NCBI RefSeq assembly: GCF_000719285.1
Contig: NZ_JOFS01000003.1
Location: forward strand, 124,001 to 188,000
Source: Streptomyces bicolor
Lineage (GTDB): Bacteria; Actinomycetota; Actinomycetes; Streptomycetales; Streptomycetaceae
DNA length: 64,000 bases
Direction of reading: 5' to 3'
Of the stretch, positions 53,246-61,913 are shown piece by piece. Positions within the stretch are counted from its first letter, which is position 1. The number at the start of each line of letters is the position of its first letter. The translations under genes and the position numbers were made by a program. The notes beneath the pieces were generated by a model. The model was not told where the DNA came from, did no database searches, and saw nothing but the letters and a program-made list of their open reading frames with translations.

Positions 53246-53857
53246 ATGGAATTGAAAATCCCCGAACTCCCTTTCCCGCTGCGCACCTACGGCCCCGACG
53301 GCCACTGGTCCTACGAGGACGACGGCATTCTCTCCGGCTGGGCCGGCCCCCGGCAGGACCGCTTCGTGCCGCCCACCGGTGAGGCGCTGGACGCCGCCTC
53401 CGACGCGCCCCGGCTGCTCGGGGCGCCCGAGGGGGACTTCCAGCTGATCGCCCGGGTCACCGTCGGATTCGCCGGCGCCTTCGACGCCGGCGTCCTCTAC
53501 GTCCACGTCGGCGAGCGGGCCTGGGCCAAGCTGTGCCTGGAGTACTCCCCGGACGTGCCCACCGTCTGCACGGTCGTCACCCGGGGCCACTCCGACGACG
53601 CCAACTCCTTCACCGTGGAGGGCAGTTCGGTGTGGCTGAGGGTGAGCCGGACCGGCCGCGCCTTCGCCTTCCACGCCTCCCGCGACGGCGAGCGGTGGAC
53701 CTTCGTCCGGCTGTTCACCCTCGGCGACGAGAAGGAGACCGGCGCGGCCCTCGTCGGCTTCATGGCGCAGTCGCCGCTGGGGGAGGGGTGCGTGGTGACG
53801 TACGACCACCTCGAGTTCAGGCCGAGCTGGCCGCAGGACCTGCGAGACGGAAGCTGA
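53246..53857 (+). CDS. DUF1349 family protein
   Basis: A 203-residue cytoplasmic protein of the DUF1349 (concanavalin-like beta-sandwich) family. Characteristic parts are AGVLYVHVGERAWAKLCLE, TRGHSDDANSF and GFMAQSPLGEGCVVTYDH, with the usual 190-210 residue length. The fold suggests carbohydrate binding, but no activity is known. It follows the LURP-type gene by 53 bp and may be co-transcribed. Confidence 0.82.
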   Translation: MELKIPELPFPLRTYGPDGHWSYEDDGILSGWAGPRQDRFVPPTGEALDAASDAPRLLGAPEGDFQLIARVTVGFAGAFDAGVLYVHVGERAWAKLCLEYSPDVPTVCTVVTRGHSDDANSFTVEGSSVWLRVSRTGRAFAFHASRDGERWTFVRLFTLGDEKETGAALVGFMAQSPLGEGCVVTYDHLEFRPSWPQDLRDGS

Positions 53858-53970
53858 GCAGGCCCGTCACCGCCGAGCGCTCGTCGGGCGCGGTTCAGCC
53901 GGCTCGGAACCGGCGCGGCCGGGGTCACGTCCTCCGTTGCATGATCAGAGACCGACTGACCAGGAGCCGC

Positions 53971-54462
53971 GTGATCCGCACCGCTGTGCCCGCCGAGGTG
54001 CAGGACATCGTCGCGCTGCACGCGCGCGCCCGGGCGACGTACTACCCCGACGGGCTGCCGCAGGACGGCACCGACTGGCTCGCCGCCTGGCAGACCGCCA
54101 TCGCGCGACCGGACGGGCGCGTGCTGTGCGTCGTCGAGGAGGGCCGTATCGCGGGCCTGGCCTCCTTCCGCACCCCGGAGGGCGCCCAGGCCGACACGGT
54201 CAAGCTGTTCCAGTTCCACGTCGACCCCGACCGCTGGCGCTCCGGCATCGGCACCGCCCTGCACACGGCCTGCGTCGAGGAGTGGCAGGCCGACGGCAGG
54301 CGGACGGCCGTCCTCGACGTGCACGTCGACAACCAGCGGGCCCAGGCCTTCTACGCCCGCCAGGGCTGGGTCCCGGACCCGGACAACCCGCCCGCCGAGG
54401 GCGACCACCACCTGAACCTGCGCCTCTGCGTGACCGGGAAATCGGTCCGCGGCGGGGAATGA
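53971..54462 (+). CDS. GNAT-family N-acetyltransferase
   Basis: A 163-residue acetyltransferase beginning VIRTAVPAEVQDIVALHARA. The acetyl-CoA pocket lies in FHVDPDRWRSGIGTALH, and the C-terminal motif is VHVDNQRAQAFYARQGWV. The GTG at 53971 has GGAG 4 bp upstream; an ATG at 53941 would add ten residues and is possible. The substrate is unknown. Confidence 0.82.
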   Translation: MIRTAVPAEVQDIVALHARARATYYPDGLPQDGTDWLAAWQTAIARPDGRVLCVVEEGRIAGLASFRTPEGAQADTVKLFQFHVDPDRWRSGIGTALHTACVEEWQADGRRTAVLDVHVDNQRAQAFYARQGWVPDPDNPPAEGDHHLNLRLCVTGKSVRGGE

Positions 54463-54538
54463 ACCCCGCTGCTTGAACGTTCATCCACTCGACGGAGGGA
54501 GTCTCCGTTTCCCGTACGAGCTGGAGAGAGCCACAGAC

Positions 54539-55255
54539 ATGCGCGTCGAGATCTGGAGCGACATCGCCTGCCCCTGGTGCTACGTGGGCAAGGCCCGCTT
54601 CGAGAAGGCGCTCGAGGCCTTCCCGCACCGCGACCAGGTCGAGGTGGTGCACCGCTCGTTCGAGCTGGACCCCGGGCGCGCCAAGGGCGACATCCAGCCC
54701 GTGATCACCATGCTCACCAAGAAGTACGGCATGAGCGCGGCGCAGGCCCGGGCCGGTGAGGAGAACCTCGGCGCGCAGGCCGCCGCGGAGGGTCTCGACT
54801 ACCGCACCGAGGGCCGCGACCACGGCAACACCTTCGACATGCACCGCCTCCTGCACCTCGCCAAGGAGCAGGGCAGGCAGGACGAGCTGATCCAGATCCT
54901 CTACCGGGCGAACTTCGCCGAGGAGCGGTCCGTCTTCTCCGAGGGCGACGAGCGGCTGGTGGAGCTGGCCGTGGAGGCCGGGCTCGACGCCGACGACGTC
55001 CGCAAGGTGCTGGCCGCCCCGGACGCCTACGCCGACGACGTCCGCGTCGACGAGCGCGAGGCCGCCCAACTCGGCGCGAACGGCGTGCCCTTCTTCGTCC
55101 TCGACCGCAAGTTCGGCGTCTCCGGCGCCCAGCCCGCCGAGGTCTTCGAGCGGGCGCTGACGCAGGCGTGGGGCGAGCGGTCGCCGCTGCGGATCGTCGA
55201 CCAGGGTGACGCGGAGGCGTGCGGTCCCGACGGGTGCGCGGTGCCGCAGCACTGA
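54539..55255 (+). CDS. DsbA-family oxidoreductase (FrnE-like)
   Basis: A 238-residue cytoplasmic thioredoxin-fold protein. The active-site pair C11-P-W-C14 is at the start of the fold (EIWSDIACPWC), followed by a helical insertion and the cis-Pro segment NGVPFFVLDRKFGVSGAQP, as in FrnE. The ATG at 54539 is chosen since the domain begins at residue 2. The C-terminus has another Cys pair (ACGPDGC). It probably handles disulphides or glutathione/mycothiol-type chemistry. Confidence 0.87.
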   Translation: MRVEIWSDIACPWCYVGKARFEKALEAFPHRDQVEVVHRSFELDPGRAKGDIQPVITMLTKKYGMSAAQARAGEENLGAQAAAEGLDYRTEGRDHGNTFDMHRLLHLAKEQGRQDELIQILYRANFAEERSVFSEGDERLVELAVEAGLDADDVRKVLAAPDAYADDVRVDEREAAQLGANGVPFFVLDRKFGVSGAQPAEVFERALTQAWGERSPLRIVDQGDAEACGPDGCAVPQH

Positions 55256-55362
55256 GCGGCCGAGCGAACGCGCAGGTCGGGGCCGATCTATAAGCGTTCC
55301 TTAGCGAAACCACGTAAAGAATCGCAATGGACCGATAGGTGTTCAGGGCCCACAGTGGAGCC

Positions 55363-56415
55363 ATGGAGACCTTCGAGAGCCTCGTCCGTGCCGAGTTCGC
55401 CCCGAAGAACGTCTATCTCAACACCGCGAGCAACGGCCTGCTGCCGGCCCGCACCGTCACCGCCCTGGACCGGGCCGTGCGGATGCGGGCCGAGGGCATC
55501 CCGCTCGGCCCGCTCTACGAGGACGTGGAGGCCGTCCGCGCCTCCTTCGCCCGGCTCGTCGGCGTGCCCGTCGAGCGGGTCGCGACCGGGGCCTCGGTCG
55601 CCGAGTACGGCGGGCTGATCGCCGCCTCGCTGCCCGCCGGCGCCGAAGTCCTCACCGCCGAGGGCGACTTCTCCTCCCTGGTGAACCCCTTCCACATGCG
55701 CGGCGACCTCAAGGTGCGCGCCGTCCCGCTGGACCGCCTCGCCGAGTCGGTCCGCCCCGACACCGCCCTCGTCGCGGTCAGCGCCGCGCAGTCCGCCGAC
55801 GGCCGGATCGCCGACCTGCCCGCGGTGCGCGCCGCCGCCCTGGAGCACGGCGCCCGCACCTACGTCGACGCCTCCCAGTCGGCCGGCTGGCTGCCGCTGG
55901 AGGCGGGCGCGTACGACTACGTCGCCGCGGTCGGCTTCAAGTGGCTCCTGGGCCCGCACGGGGCCGCCTTCTGCGTCGTCCCCGAGGACTTCGGCGGGCT
56001 GACGCCGCTGCTCGCCGGCTGGGTCGCCGGGGAGATCCCCTGGGACAGCTGCTACGGCCCCGTAGAGGACCTCGCCCACTCCGCCCGCCGCTTCGACATC
56101 AGTCCCAGCCTCTTCACCTACGCCGGACTGCGCGCCTCCATGGAGCTGATCGAGGAACTCGGCGTGCCCGCGATCCAGGCCCACGACCTCGCCCTCGCCG
56201 ACCGCTTCCGGGCCGGACTGGCCGTCCTCGGCCACGAACCTGTGCCCTCACCGGGCTCGGCGATCGTCTCCGTGCCTGGACTCGGCGACCGCCAGCCGGC
56301 GCTCGGCGACGCCGGAATCCAGGTCTCCAACCGCGCGGGCAACCTGCGCGCGGCCTTCCACCTCTACAACACCGTCGAGGACGTCGACCGCCTGCTGGAC
56401 GCCCTGTCCGACTGA
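55363..56415 (+). CDS. Aminotransferase class V-fold PLP enzyme
   Basis: A 350-residue PLP-dependent enzyme. The lysine that binds PLP is K193 (VGFKWLLGPHG) and the conserved Asp/Gln segment is YVDASQSAG. The N-terminus YLNTASNGLLPA is typical of class V enzymes acting as cysteine desulphurase-like or kynureninase-like lyases. The ATG at 55363 has only a weak upstream site (GTGGAG). The substrate is unknown. Confidence 0.85.
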   Translation: METFESLVRAEFAPKNVYLNTASNGLLPARTVTALDRAVRMRAEGIPLGPLYEDVEAVRASFARLVGVPVERVATGASVAEYGGLIAASLPAGAEVLTAEGDFSSLVNPFHMRGDLKVRAVPLDRLAESVRPDTALVAVSAAQSADGRIADLPAVRAAALEHGARTYVDASQSAGWLPLEAGAYDYVAAVGFKWLLGPHGAAFCVVPEDFGGLTPLLAGWVAGEIPWDSCYGPVEDLAHSARRFDISPSLFTYAGLRASMELIEELGVPAIQAHDLALADRFRAGLAVLGHEPVPSPGSAIVSVPGLGDRQPALGDAGIQVSNRAGNLRAAFHLYNTVEDVDRLLDALSD

Positions 56416-56460
56416 ACCACTGGCGCGGGCCCGCCGAGGACGCTAGGAAGGGCACCAGGG

Positions 56461-57078
56461 GTGGTGGTGCAGGTGGAGTCCACGGGCGACACGTCCGGCC
56501 GGCCGCTCGCCGACGCGGAGGTGCACCGGCGGCTGGTGTACGGCGACGAGTCCGCGCTGGCCGAGGTGTACGCGGCGTACGGCGGCCTTGTGCGGCGGGT
56601 CGCCGTGCGGGTCACGCGCTCGCCGGGCGGCGCCGAGGACGTGGCGCAGGAGGTCTTCGCCCAGCTGTGGAGCAGGCCGTACGCCTTCGACCCGGAACGC
56701 GGCACGCTGCGCACCTGGCTCTCCGTGCTCGCCCACCGGCGGGCCGTGGACTGGGTCCGCAGCGAGGCCCGGCACCGCAAGGACGCCGGCGCCGACGACT
56801 CCGCGCTCCAGGCCATCCCCGACGCCGGGCCCGGCCCCGATGAGACGGTCGTCGACCGGGAACGCTCCCTGCTGCTGCACACCGCCCTCGCCGAACTACC
56901 GCAGTCGCAACGGGAGGTCGTGCATCTCGCGTACTTCGCAGGCCGCACCTACCGGCAGGCCGCCGTGGAGCTGGGGATACCCGAGGGCACGGCCAAGACC
57001 CGGCTGCGCACGGCCCTGCGCTCCCTGGCGGAAACTTTGGCCGACCCGCCGGACCCGGCGCTGGAAAGGGGCGCATGA
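56461..57078 (+). CDS. RNA polymerase ECF sigma factor (SigK-like)
   Basis: A 205-residue sigma factor. Region 2 lies at about residues 30-95 (GGAEDVAQEVFAQLW) and region 4 at about 135-195 (QREVVHLAYFAGRTYRQAA, EGTAKTRL). The gene starts with GTG. It is followed after 84 bp by a zinc-type anti-sigma gene, so the pair probably forms an inducible stress circuit. Confidence 0.87.
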   Translation: MVVQVESTGDTSGRPLADAEVHRRLVYGDESALAEVYAAYGGLVRRVAVRVTRSPGGAEDVAQEVFAQLWSRPYAFDPERGTLRTWLSVLAHRRAVDWVRSEARHRKDAGADDSALQAIPDAGPGPDETVVDRERSLLLHTALAELPQSQREVVHLAYFAGRTYRQAAVELGIPEGTAKTRLRTALRSLAETLADPPDPALERGA

Positions 57079-57124
57079 TGGCGAGAGGGGTACGAGCGGG
57101 GCACGGGCACCGGGACGGGTCAGG

Positions 57125-57170
57125 GGGAGGAGGCGCGGGATGACCGAGGGAGGAGGCGCGGGATGACCGA
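57125..57170 (+). repeat. Perfect 23-bp tandem duplication over the anti-sigma start
   Basis: The 23 bases 57125-57147 (beginning GGGAGGAGGCG and containing GGATGACC) are repeated exactly at 57148-57170. Both copies carry a strong ribosome site and an ATG. The first ATG (57140) opens an 8-codon frame whose TGA overlaps the real start (ATGA, 57163). Confidence 0.85.
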
Positions 57171-58182
57171 CGATCACGAGGCGGTACGCGACCTGCTTGC
57201 CGCCTGGGCCTTCGGCGCCCTCGCCCCGGCCGACGAGAAGACGGTTGCGGCACACCTGGCCGGGTGCGAGAGCTGCGCGGCGGAGGCGGCACGGCTGCGG
57301 GAGACGGTACGGCTGCTGGACGGACCGCCGCCGGCCGGCATCCCCGAACGGCCGGCCACCGACGTGCTGTCCCGCGCTCTGCGCGAGCGGCCCGCCGTGC
57401 CGCGCCTCGCCGCGCACGCCGCGCCCTATGCGGCCGCCGTCGCCGGGCTGAAGGCGCTGCTGCCCGAGGTGTACGGCCGCTGGGGGTACGACCGCTGGAG
57501 GGCCCCGGTCGTACACGACTGGGACGTGCACGCGACCGTCGCCCATCTCCTCGCCGCCGACGAGCACCTTGCCGTGCTGCTCGGCATCGAGGCGCGGGTG
57601 CCGCCCTCACGGATCCAGGAGGGCACGGGCTGGGAGGCCGACTGGAACCGGCGCACGGCCGACGTGATCGTCCACGAGCGACGCCGCAGCCCCGAGAAGA
57701 CGGTCGCCGCCTGGTCCGCTCAGGCGGACTCCCTGCTCGCCTCGCCCGAGGCCCACGACGCCGAACTCGCCGCCCGCGCCGTGACGTTGATGGGCCTGCG
57801 ACTGCCCGTCGCCGACCACTTCCTGGTGCGTGCCTTCGAGACGTGGATCCACACCGACGACATCGGCCGCGCCCTGGGCCTGTCGGTCCCGGCGCCCCCG
57901 CGGGACCACCTGTGGCAGCTCGTCCGTCTCGCCGTCCGCGTCCTCGGCCTGGCCCTCGGCCCCACCGCGCCCCCGGTGCTGTTCTCGGTCACCGGGGGCG
58001 AGGAATGGGTACTGGGCTCCGATGCCGAGCCCGTACAGGCCGAACTCACCCTCGATCCCGTCGACTTCTGCCTGCTCGTCGGCGGACGGTACGCCCCCGA
58101 GGCGGTACCGAAGGGCGAAACGGGCGACGCGGCCGCCGTACGGAACGTACTGGAGCGGGCCGCGTCGCTGTCGTGGCTGTGA
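57163..58182 (+). CDS. Zinc anti-sigma factor fused to an MDMPI-type domain
   Basis: A 339-residue protein. Residues 1-60 are a ZAS-type zinc domain with H31-x3-C35-x2-C38 (HLAGCESC) that should bind the ECF sigma factor encoded just upstream. Residues about 85-330 are a maleylpyruvate isomerase/DinB-like metal-binding domain (WDVHATVAHLLAADEHL, LVRAFETWIHTDDIGRALG). No membrane helix is seen, so the signal is probably cytoplasmic, e.g. thiol or redox state. The start sits in the second copy of a tandem repeat. Confidence 0.82.
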   Translation: MTDDHEAVRDLLAAWAFGALAPADEKTVAAHLAGCESCAAEAARLRETVRLLDGPPPAGIPERPATDVLSRALRERPAVPRLAAHAAPYAAAVAGLKALLPEVYGRWGYDRWRAPVVHDWDVHATVAHLLAADEHLAVLLGIEARVPPSRIQEGTGWEADWNRRTADVIVHERRRSPEKTVAAWSAQADSLLASPEAHDAELAARAVTLMGLRLPVADHFLVRAFETWIHTDDIGRALGLSVPAPPRDHLWQLVRLAVRVLGLALGPTAPPVLFSVTGGEEWVLGSDAEPVQAELTLDPVDFCLLVGGRYAPEAVPKGETGDAAAVRNVLERAASLSWL

Positions 58183-58200
58183 GGTCACCTCACATGTGGC

Positions 58201-59088
58201 TCACTTCACGGGCGTGAAGTCCCGCGCACCGATGAACTCCGGCCGCCGTACCGGAGCCGCGAAGGGCTCGACGGCCGCGTTCTCCACGCTGTTGAACACG
58301 ATGAACACGTTGCTGCGCGGGAACGGCGTGATGTTGTCGCCGGAACCGTGCATGCAGTTGCAGTCGAACCAGGTCGCCGAACCGGCCTTGCCCGTGAAGA
58401 GCTTGATGCCGTACTCGGAGGCCATCTTGGTCAGCGCCTCGTCGGAGGGCGTGCCCGCGTCCTGCATCTGCAGGGACTTCTTGTAGTTGTCCTTCGGCGT
58501 GGCCCCCGCACACCCGAGGAAGGTCTTGTGCGAGCCGGGCATGATCATGAGCCCGCCGTTGGTGTCGTAGTTCTCGGTCAGCGCGATCGAGACGGACACC
58601 GTCCGCATGTTCGGCAGACCGTCCTCGGCATGCCAGGTCTCGAAGTCGGAGTGCCAGTAGAAGCCGCTGGCCCCGAAGCCCGGCTTGACGTTGATCCGCG
58701 ACTGGTGGACGTAGACGTCCGAGCCGAGGATCTGCCGCGCCCGGCCGACGACCCGCTCGTCACGGACGAGCGCGGCGAACACCTCACTGATCCGGTGCAC
58801 TTCGAAGACGGACCGGATCTCCTTGGACTTCGGCTCGATGATCGACCGCTCGTCCGCGCGGATCTCCGGGGCGGCGATCAGCCGCTCCAGCTCCTGCCGG
58901 TAGACGGCGACCTCGTCCTCGGTGATCAGCTGGTCGATGGCGAGGAAACCGTCGCGCTCGAAGGACTGGAGGTCGGCGGTCGCGATCGGGCCGGGGGTGT
59001 CGGGGGAGCCCCACACCACGGGGTCCTGGCGCGGGGTCGCCACCTCGGTGGCGCCGCGGCTGGGGTACAGGTCAGTCATCGTCGTCAC
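58201..59088 (-). CDS. ectD: Ectoine hydroxylase
   Basis: A 295-residue Fe(II)/2-oxoglutarate dioxygenase that converts ectoine to 5-hydroxyectoine. Iron ligands H146, D148 (YWHSDFETWH) and H247 (CNCMHGSGDN) are at the expected positions. The start is GTG at 59088, 11 bp after GAGGAGG at the end of ectC; an ATG at 59079 is an alternative. It is the last gene of ectABCD. Confidence 0.93.
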   Translation of the reverse strand: MTTMTDLYPSRGATEVATPRQDPVVWGSPDTPGPIATADLQSFERDGFLAIDQLITEDEVAVYRQELERLIAAPEIRADERSIIEPKSKEIRSVFEVHRISEVFAALVRDERVVGRARQILGSDVYVHQSRINVKPGFGASGFYWHSDFETWHAEDGLPNMRTVSVSIALTENYDTNGGLMIMPGSHKTFLGCAGATPKDNYKKSLQMQDAGTPSDEALTKMASEYGIKLFTGKAGSATWFDCNCMHGSGDNITPFPRSNVFIVFNSVENAAVEPFAAPVRRPEFIGARDFTPVK

Positions 59089-59094
59089 GATGTC

Positions 59095-59499
59095 TCACAC
59101 CTCCTCGGGCTCGGTGAGCAGCGGGTACACGCCGTTCTCGTCGTGGTCCTCCCGGCCGGTCACGGGCGGGTTGAAGACACAGATGCAGCGGAAGTCCTCC
59201 TTGATCCGCAGCGTGTGCCTCTCGTGCCCGTCCAGGAGGTACATGGTTCCGGGCGTGATGGTGTACGTCCGCCCGGTCTCGTGGTCGGTCAGCTCGGCCT
59301 CGCCCTCGACACAGACGACGGCCTCGATGTGGTTGGCGTACCACATCGACGTCTCCGTACCCGCGTACAGGACCGTCTCGTGCAGCGAGAAGCCGACCTT
59401 CTCCTTGGCGAGGACGATGCGCTTGCTCTCCCAGGTGCCGGACGCCGATTTCACATGGCGCTCGGTGCCTTCGATGTCCTTGAACGAACGGACGATCAC
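59095..59499 (-). CDS. ectC: L-ectoine synthase
   Basis: A 134-residue cupin that cyclises N-gamma-acetyl-diaminobutyrate to ectoine. The start [17 protein letters not shown] and the cupin stretches [18 protein letters not shown] and [15 protein letters not shown] match EctC over the whole length. It lies between ectB (51 bp gap) and ectD (6 bp gap). Confidence 0.95.
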   Translation of the reverse strand: MIVRSFKDIEGTERHVKSASGTWESKRIVLAKEKVGFSLHETVLYAGTETSMWYANHIEAVVCVEGEAELTDHETGRTYTITPGTMYLLDGHERHTLRIKEDFRCICVFNPPVTGREDHDENGVYPLLTEPEEV

Positions 59500-59550
59500 G
59501 GTGCTGCGATGCCTCCTAGGTGGGGGTGTGCTGTTGCGATGAGGGGTTGG

Positions 59551-60822
59551 TCAGGCGGTCTCGCGGACGGCGCGGGCGAGGATGCTGAGGCCCTCGTCCA
59601 GCTCGTCCGGGGTGACCGTGAGAGCGGGCAGCAGCTTGACGACCTCGCTCTCCGGGCCGGACGTCTCGATGAGCAGCCCGAGTTCGAAGGCGCGCTGGGC
59701 GACCCGCCCGGCCCGCTCCTTGTCGTGGAACTCCATGCCCCACACCAGCCCGCGGCCCCGGTACTCCTTCACGTCGGCGAGGTTCTCCTCGCAGATCGCG
59801 ATCAGGCCCTGCTCGACCTGCTCGCCGCGCGCCCGGGTCTGCTTCTCCATGGCGCTGCCGTCGGCCCAGTACATCTCCAGGGCGGCGGTGGCCGTGACGA
59901 AGGCGGGGTTGTTGCCACGGAAGGTGCCGTTGTGCTCGCCCGGCTCCCAGATGTCCAGCTCGGGCTTGAACAGGCACAGCGACATGGGCAGTCCGTAGCC
60001 GCTGATGGACTTGGACACGGTGACGATGTCCGGGGTGATGCCCGCCTCCTCGAAGGAGAAGAAGGCACCGGTACGACCACACCCCATCTGGATGTCGTCG
60101 ACGATGAGCAGCATGTCCTGCCGCTCGCACAGTTCGGCGAGCGCGCGCAGCCACTCGGGACGCGCGACGTTGATGCCGCCCTCGCCCTGCACGGTCTCGA
60201 CGATCACGGCGGCCGGCTTGTTGAGCCCGGAGCCCTGGTCCTCCAGGAGCCGCTCGAACCACAGGAAGTCCGGGACGGTGCCCTCGAAGTAGTTGTCGAA
60301 CGGCATGGGCGTGCCGTGCACGAGCGGGATCCCGGCGCCGGCCCGCTTGAACGCGTTGCCGGTGACGGCGAGCGAGCCCAGGGACATGCCGTGGAAGGCG
60401 TTGGTGAACGAGACGATGGCCTCGCGCCCCTTCACCTTCCGGGCCAGCTTCAGAGCCGACTCGACGGCGTTGGTGCCGGTCGGACCCGGGAACATGACCT
60501 TGTACGGCAGGTCGCGCGGCCGCAGCACCAGGTCCTGGAAGGTCTGCAGGAAGGCGCGCTTGGCGCTGGTGGACATGTCGAGCCCGTGCGTGACGCCGTC
60601 CCGCTCCAGGTAGTCGATCAACGCCCGTTTCAGGACCGGGTTGTTGTGCCCGTAGTTCAGCGAGCCGGCGCCGGCGAAGAAGTCCAGGTATTCGTGGCCG
60701 TCCTCGTCGTACATGCGGCTGCCACGCGCACGGTCGAAGACGGTGGGCCAGCCGCGGCAGTAGCTGCGCACCTCGGACTCCAGGGTCTCGAAGACGCTGA
60801 GGTCGGGCTGGGTGATGGTCAC
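59551..60822 (-). CDS. ectB: Diaminobutyrate-2-oxoglutarate transaminase
   Basis: A 423-residue class III aminotransferase that makes L-2,4-diaminobutyrate from aspartate semialdehyde and glutamate. The PLP lysine is K271 (TVSKSISG), preceded by the DDIQMGCGRTG motif. It starts MTITQPDLSVFETLESEVRSY, typical of EctB, 44 bp after ectA. Confidence 0.95.
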   Translation of the reverse strand: MTITQPDLSVFETLESEVRSYCRGWPTVFDRARGSRMYDEDGHEYLDFFAGAGSLNYGHNNPVLKRALIDYLERDGVTHGLDMSTSAKRAFLQTFQDLVLRPRDLPYKVMFPGPTGTNAVESALKLARKVKGREAIVSFTNAFHGMSLGSLAVTGNAFKRAGAGIPLVHGTPMPFDNYFEGTVPDFLWFERLLEDQGSGLNKPAAVIVETVQGEGGINVARPEWLRALAELCERQDMLLIVDDIQMGCGRTGAFFSFEEAGITPDIVTVSKSISGYGLPMSLCLFKPELDIWEPGEHNGTFRGNNPAFVTATAALEMYWADGSAMEKQTRARGEQVEQGLIAICEENLADVKEYRGRGLVWGMEFHDKERAGRVAQRAFELGLLIETSGPESEVVKLLPALTVTPDELDEGLSILARAVRETA

Positions 60823-60866
60823 GACTAATCGCTCCTCGTTGCGTGGGGGGATGCGAGAGGTGGGGG

Positions 60867-61373
60867 TCAGAGGGAGAGGGGACCGATGCGGTACAGGACT
60901 TCGGGGTCGTGCGGTCCGTCCGGGAACACGCTCGTGGGGAACAGCACCTCGCGCTCCAGGGCGGCGCCGTGCCGCTCCGCGAAGGAGCCGAACAGCCGCT
61001 CAGAGGCGGTGTTGCCGGGCGTGATGGTGGTCTCGACGCTCGTGACGCCGTACTCGCCGCCGACCCGTGCGACGAGCCCGTCGAGCAGCGCGGCGGCGAT
61101 GCCGCGGCCGCGGTAGGCGTCGTCCACGGCCACCTGCCAGACGAGCAGGGTGCGCGGGCGTTCCGGCCGTACGTATCCGGTGACGAAGCCGACCGGCTCC
61201 CCGCGCTCGTCACGCGCGACGGCCGACGTGCCGGAGAAGTCGCGGCACCACAGCAGATAGCTGTACGACGAGTTGAGGTCGAGGGCCTTGGAGTCTCTGG
61301 CAATCCGCCACAGCGCGGCCCCGTCGGCCACCGCCGGACGGTCGATTTGCAGGTCTGCTTGTGCGGCAGTCAT
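60867..61373 (-). CDS. ectA: L-2,4-diaminobutyrate acetyltransferase
   Basis: A 168-residue GNAT enzyme that acetylates diaminobutyrate. Typical EctA parts are DLNSSYSYLLWCRDFSGTS, the acetyl-CoA loop AYRGRGIAAALLDGL and VTTITPGNTAS-like VETTITPGNTAS. The ATG at 61373 gives the family length; no strong ribosome site precedes it, so a short or leaderless start is possible. It heads the operon and probably responds to osmotic or heat stress. Confidence 0.93.
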   Translation of the reverse strand: MTAAQADLQIDRPAVADGAALWRIARDSKALDLNSSYSYLLWCRDFSGTSAVARDERGEPVGFVTGYVRPERPRTLLVWQVAVDDAYRGRGIAAALLDGLVARVGGEYGVTSVETTITPGNTASERLFGSFAERHGAALEREVLFPTSVFPDGPHDPEVLYRIGPLSL

Positions 61374-61413
61374 GCGAATTGAATTTACCGAGGGAAATTT
61401 GAAATTGCATGGC

Positions 61414-61560
61414 CGTGAGGGGTTACGTGTGAGCCATGGGTGTGTTATCACGCGGGCGTGAGGGGTGGCGCGAGAGGGCTGTGGAATGCCAGGTCTGTCC
61501 GGTTAATACCGGACAAAAAGGGTGCGATGTGGAACGCGTCACAGCCGTGTAACCCTCACG
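61414..61560. promoter_or_regulatory. Long-range inverted repeat upstream of ectA
   Basis: CGTGAGGGGTTAC (61414-61426) and GTAACCCTCACG (61549-61560) are complementary apart from one extra G. They bracket the 8-4-8 palindrome. They may be binding sites in opposite orientation. Confidence 0.4.
61496..61515. promoter_or_regulatory. Perfect 8-4-8 palindrome upstream of ectA
   Basis: TGTCCGGT, TAAT, ACCGGACA. It could be a regulator site or a hairpin; no U tract follows on either strand. Confidence 0.45.
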
Positions 61561-61679
61561 AGACCTGCCCGAATTACGCCGGTTGGTGTTCGCGGAATCT
61601 TTGCGTTTAGGTTCGGGGAAAGCGGGCAGAAGAGGATGGGAAGCTGCCCTTGAAAAGAATTCCCGGAATTACGCTGAAT

Positions 61680-61845
61680 TCAGGCTCCGGTAACACCGTC
61701 GATACGCTCTCGCAGAATGTCGGCGTGCCCGTTGTGCCGTGCGTACTCCTCGATCATGTGAATGAGCACCCAGCGCAGGCTGACCTGCACTCCGGCCATG
61801 GGGCCGTCGGGAACCAGTTCCGCTCACACTCGGCGAGGTGCTGCG
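61680..61845 (-). pseudogene. DinB/DUF664-type protein remnant
   Basis: The frame ending at 61680 encodes a clean DinB-family C-terminus ([27 protein letters not shown]). Just upstream, in another frame, [11 protein letters not shown] matches an earlier part of the same family. The roughly 70 residues between are missing and the frame shifts at the join, so this is a decayed gene. Confidence 0.6.
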
Positions 61846-61853
61846 GGCGGGGT

Positions 61854-61875
61854 CGAAGGGGCGGCAGCCCCTTCG
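61854..61875. terminator. Hairpin downstream of the class V aminotransferase
   Basis: CGAAGGGGC, loop GGCA, GCCCCTTCG is a perfect 9-bp stem 39 bp past the stop of the minus-strand gene at 61914. Confidence 0.6.
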
Positions 61876-61913
61876 GGATGGGACGGGTGGGGGCGGCGGG
61901 GGGCGCGAAATTC

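Larger units (their letters stand above)
61374..61679. other. Upstream region of ectABCD with inverted repeats
   Basis: No gene is supported in these 306 bp. It must hold the ectoine promoter. It contains a perfect 8-4-8 palindrome (61496-61515) and a longer-range inverted repeat (61414-61426 with 61549-61560). A-rich DNA lies right before ectA. Confidence 0.6.

Noticed and set aside
55256..55362. tRNA or small RNA gene in the A/T-richer gap after the FrnE gene
   Set aside because: No cloverleaf, anticodon stem or clear terminator could be drawn from the sequence.
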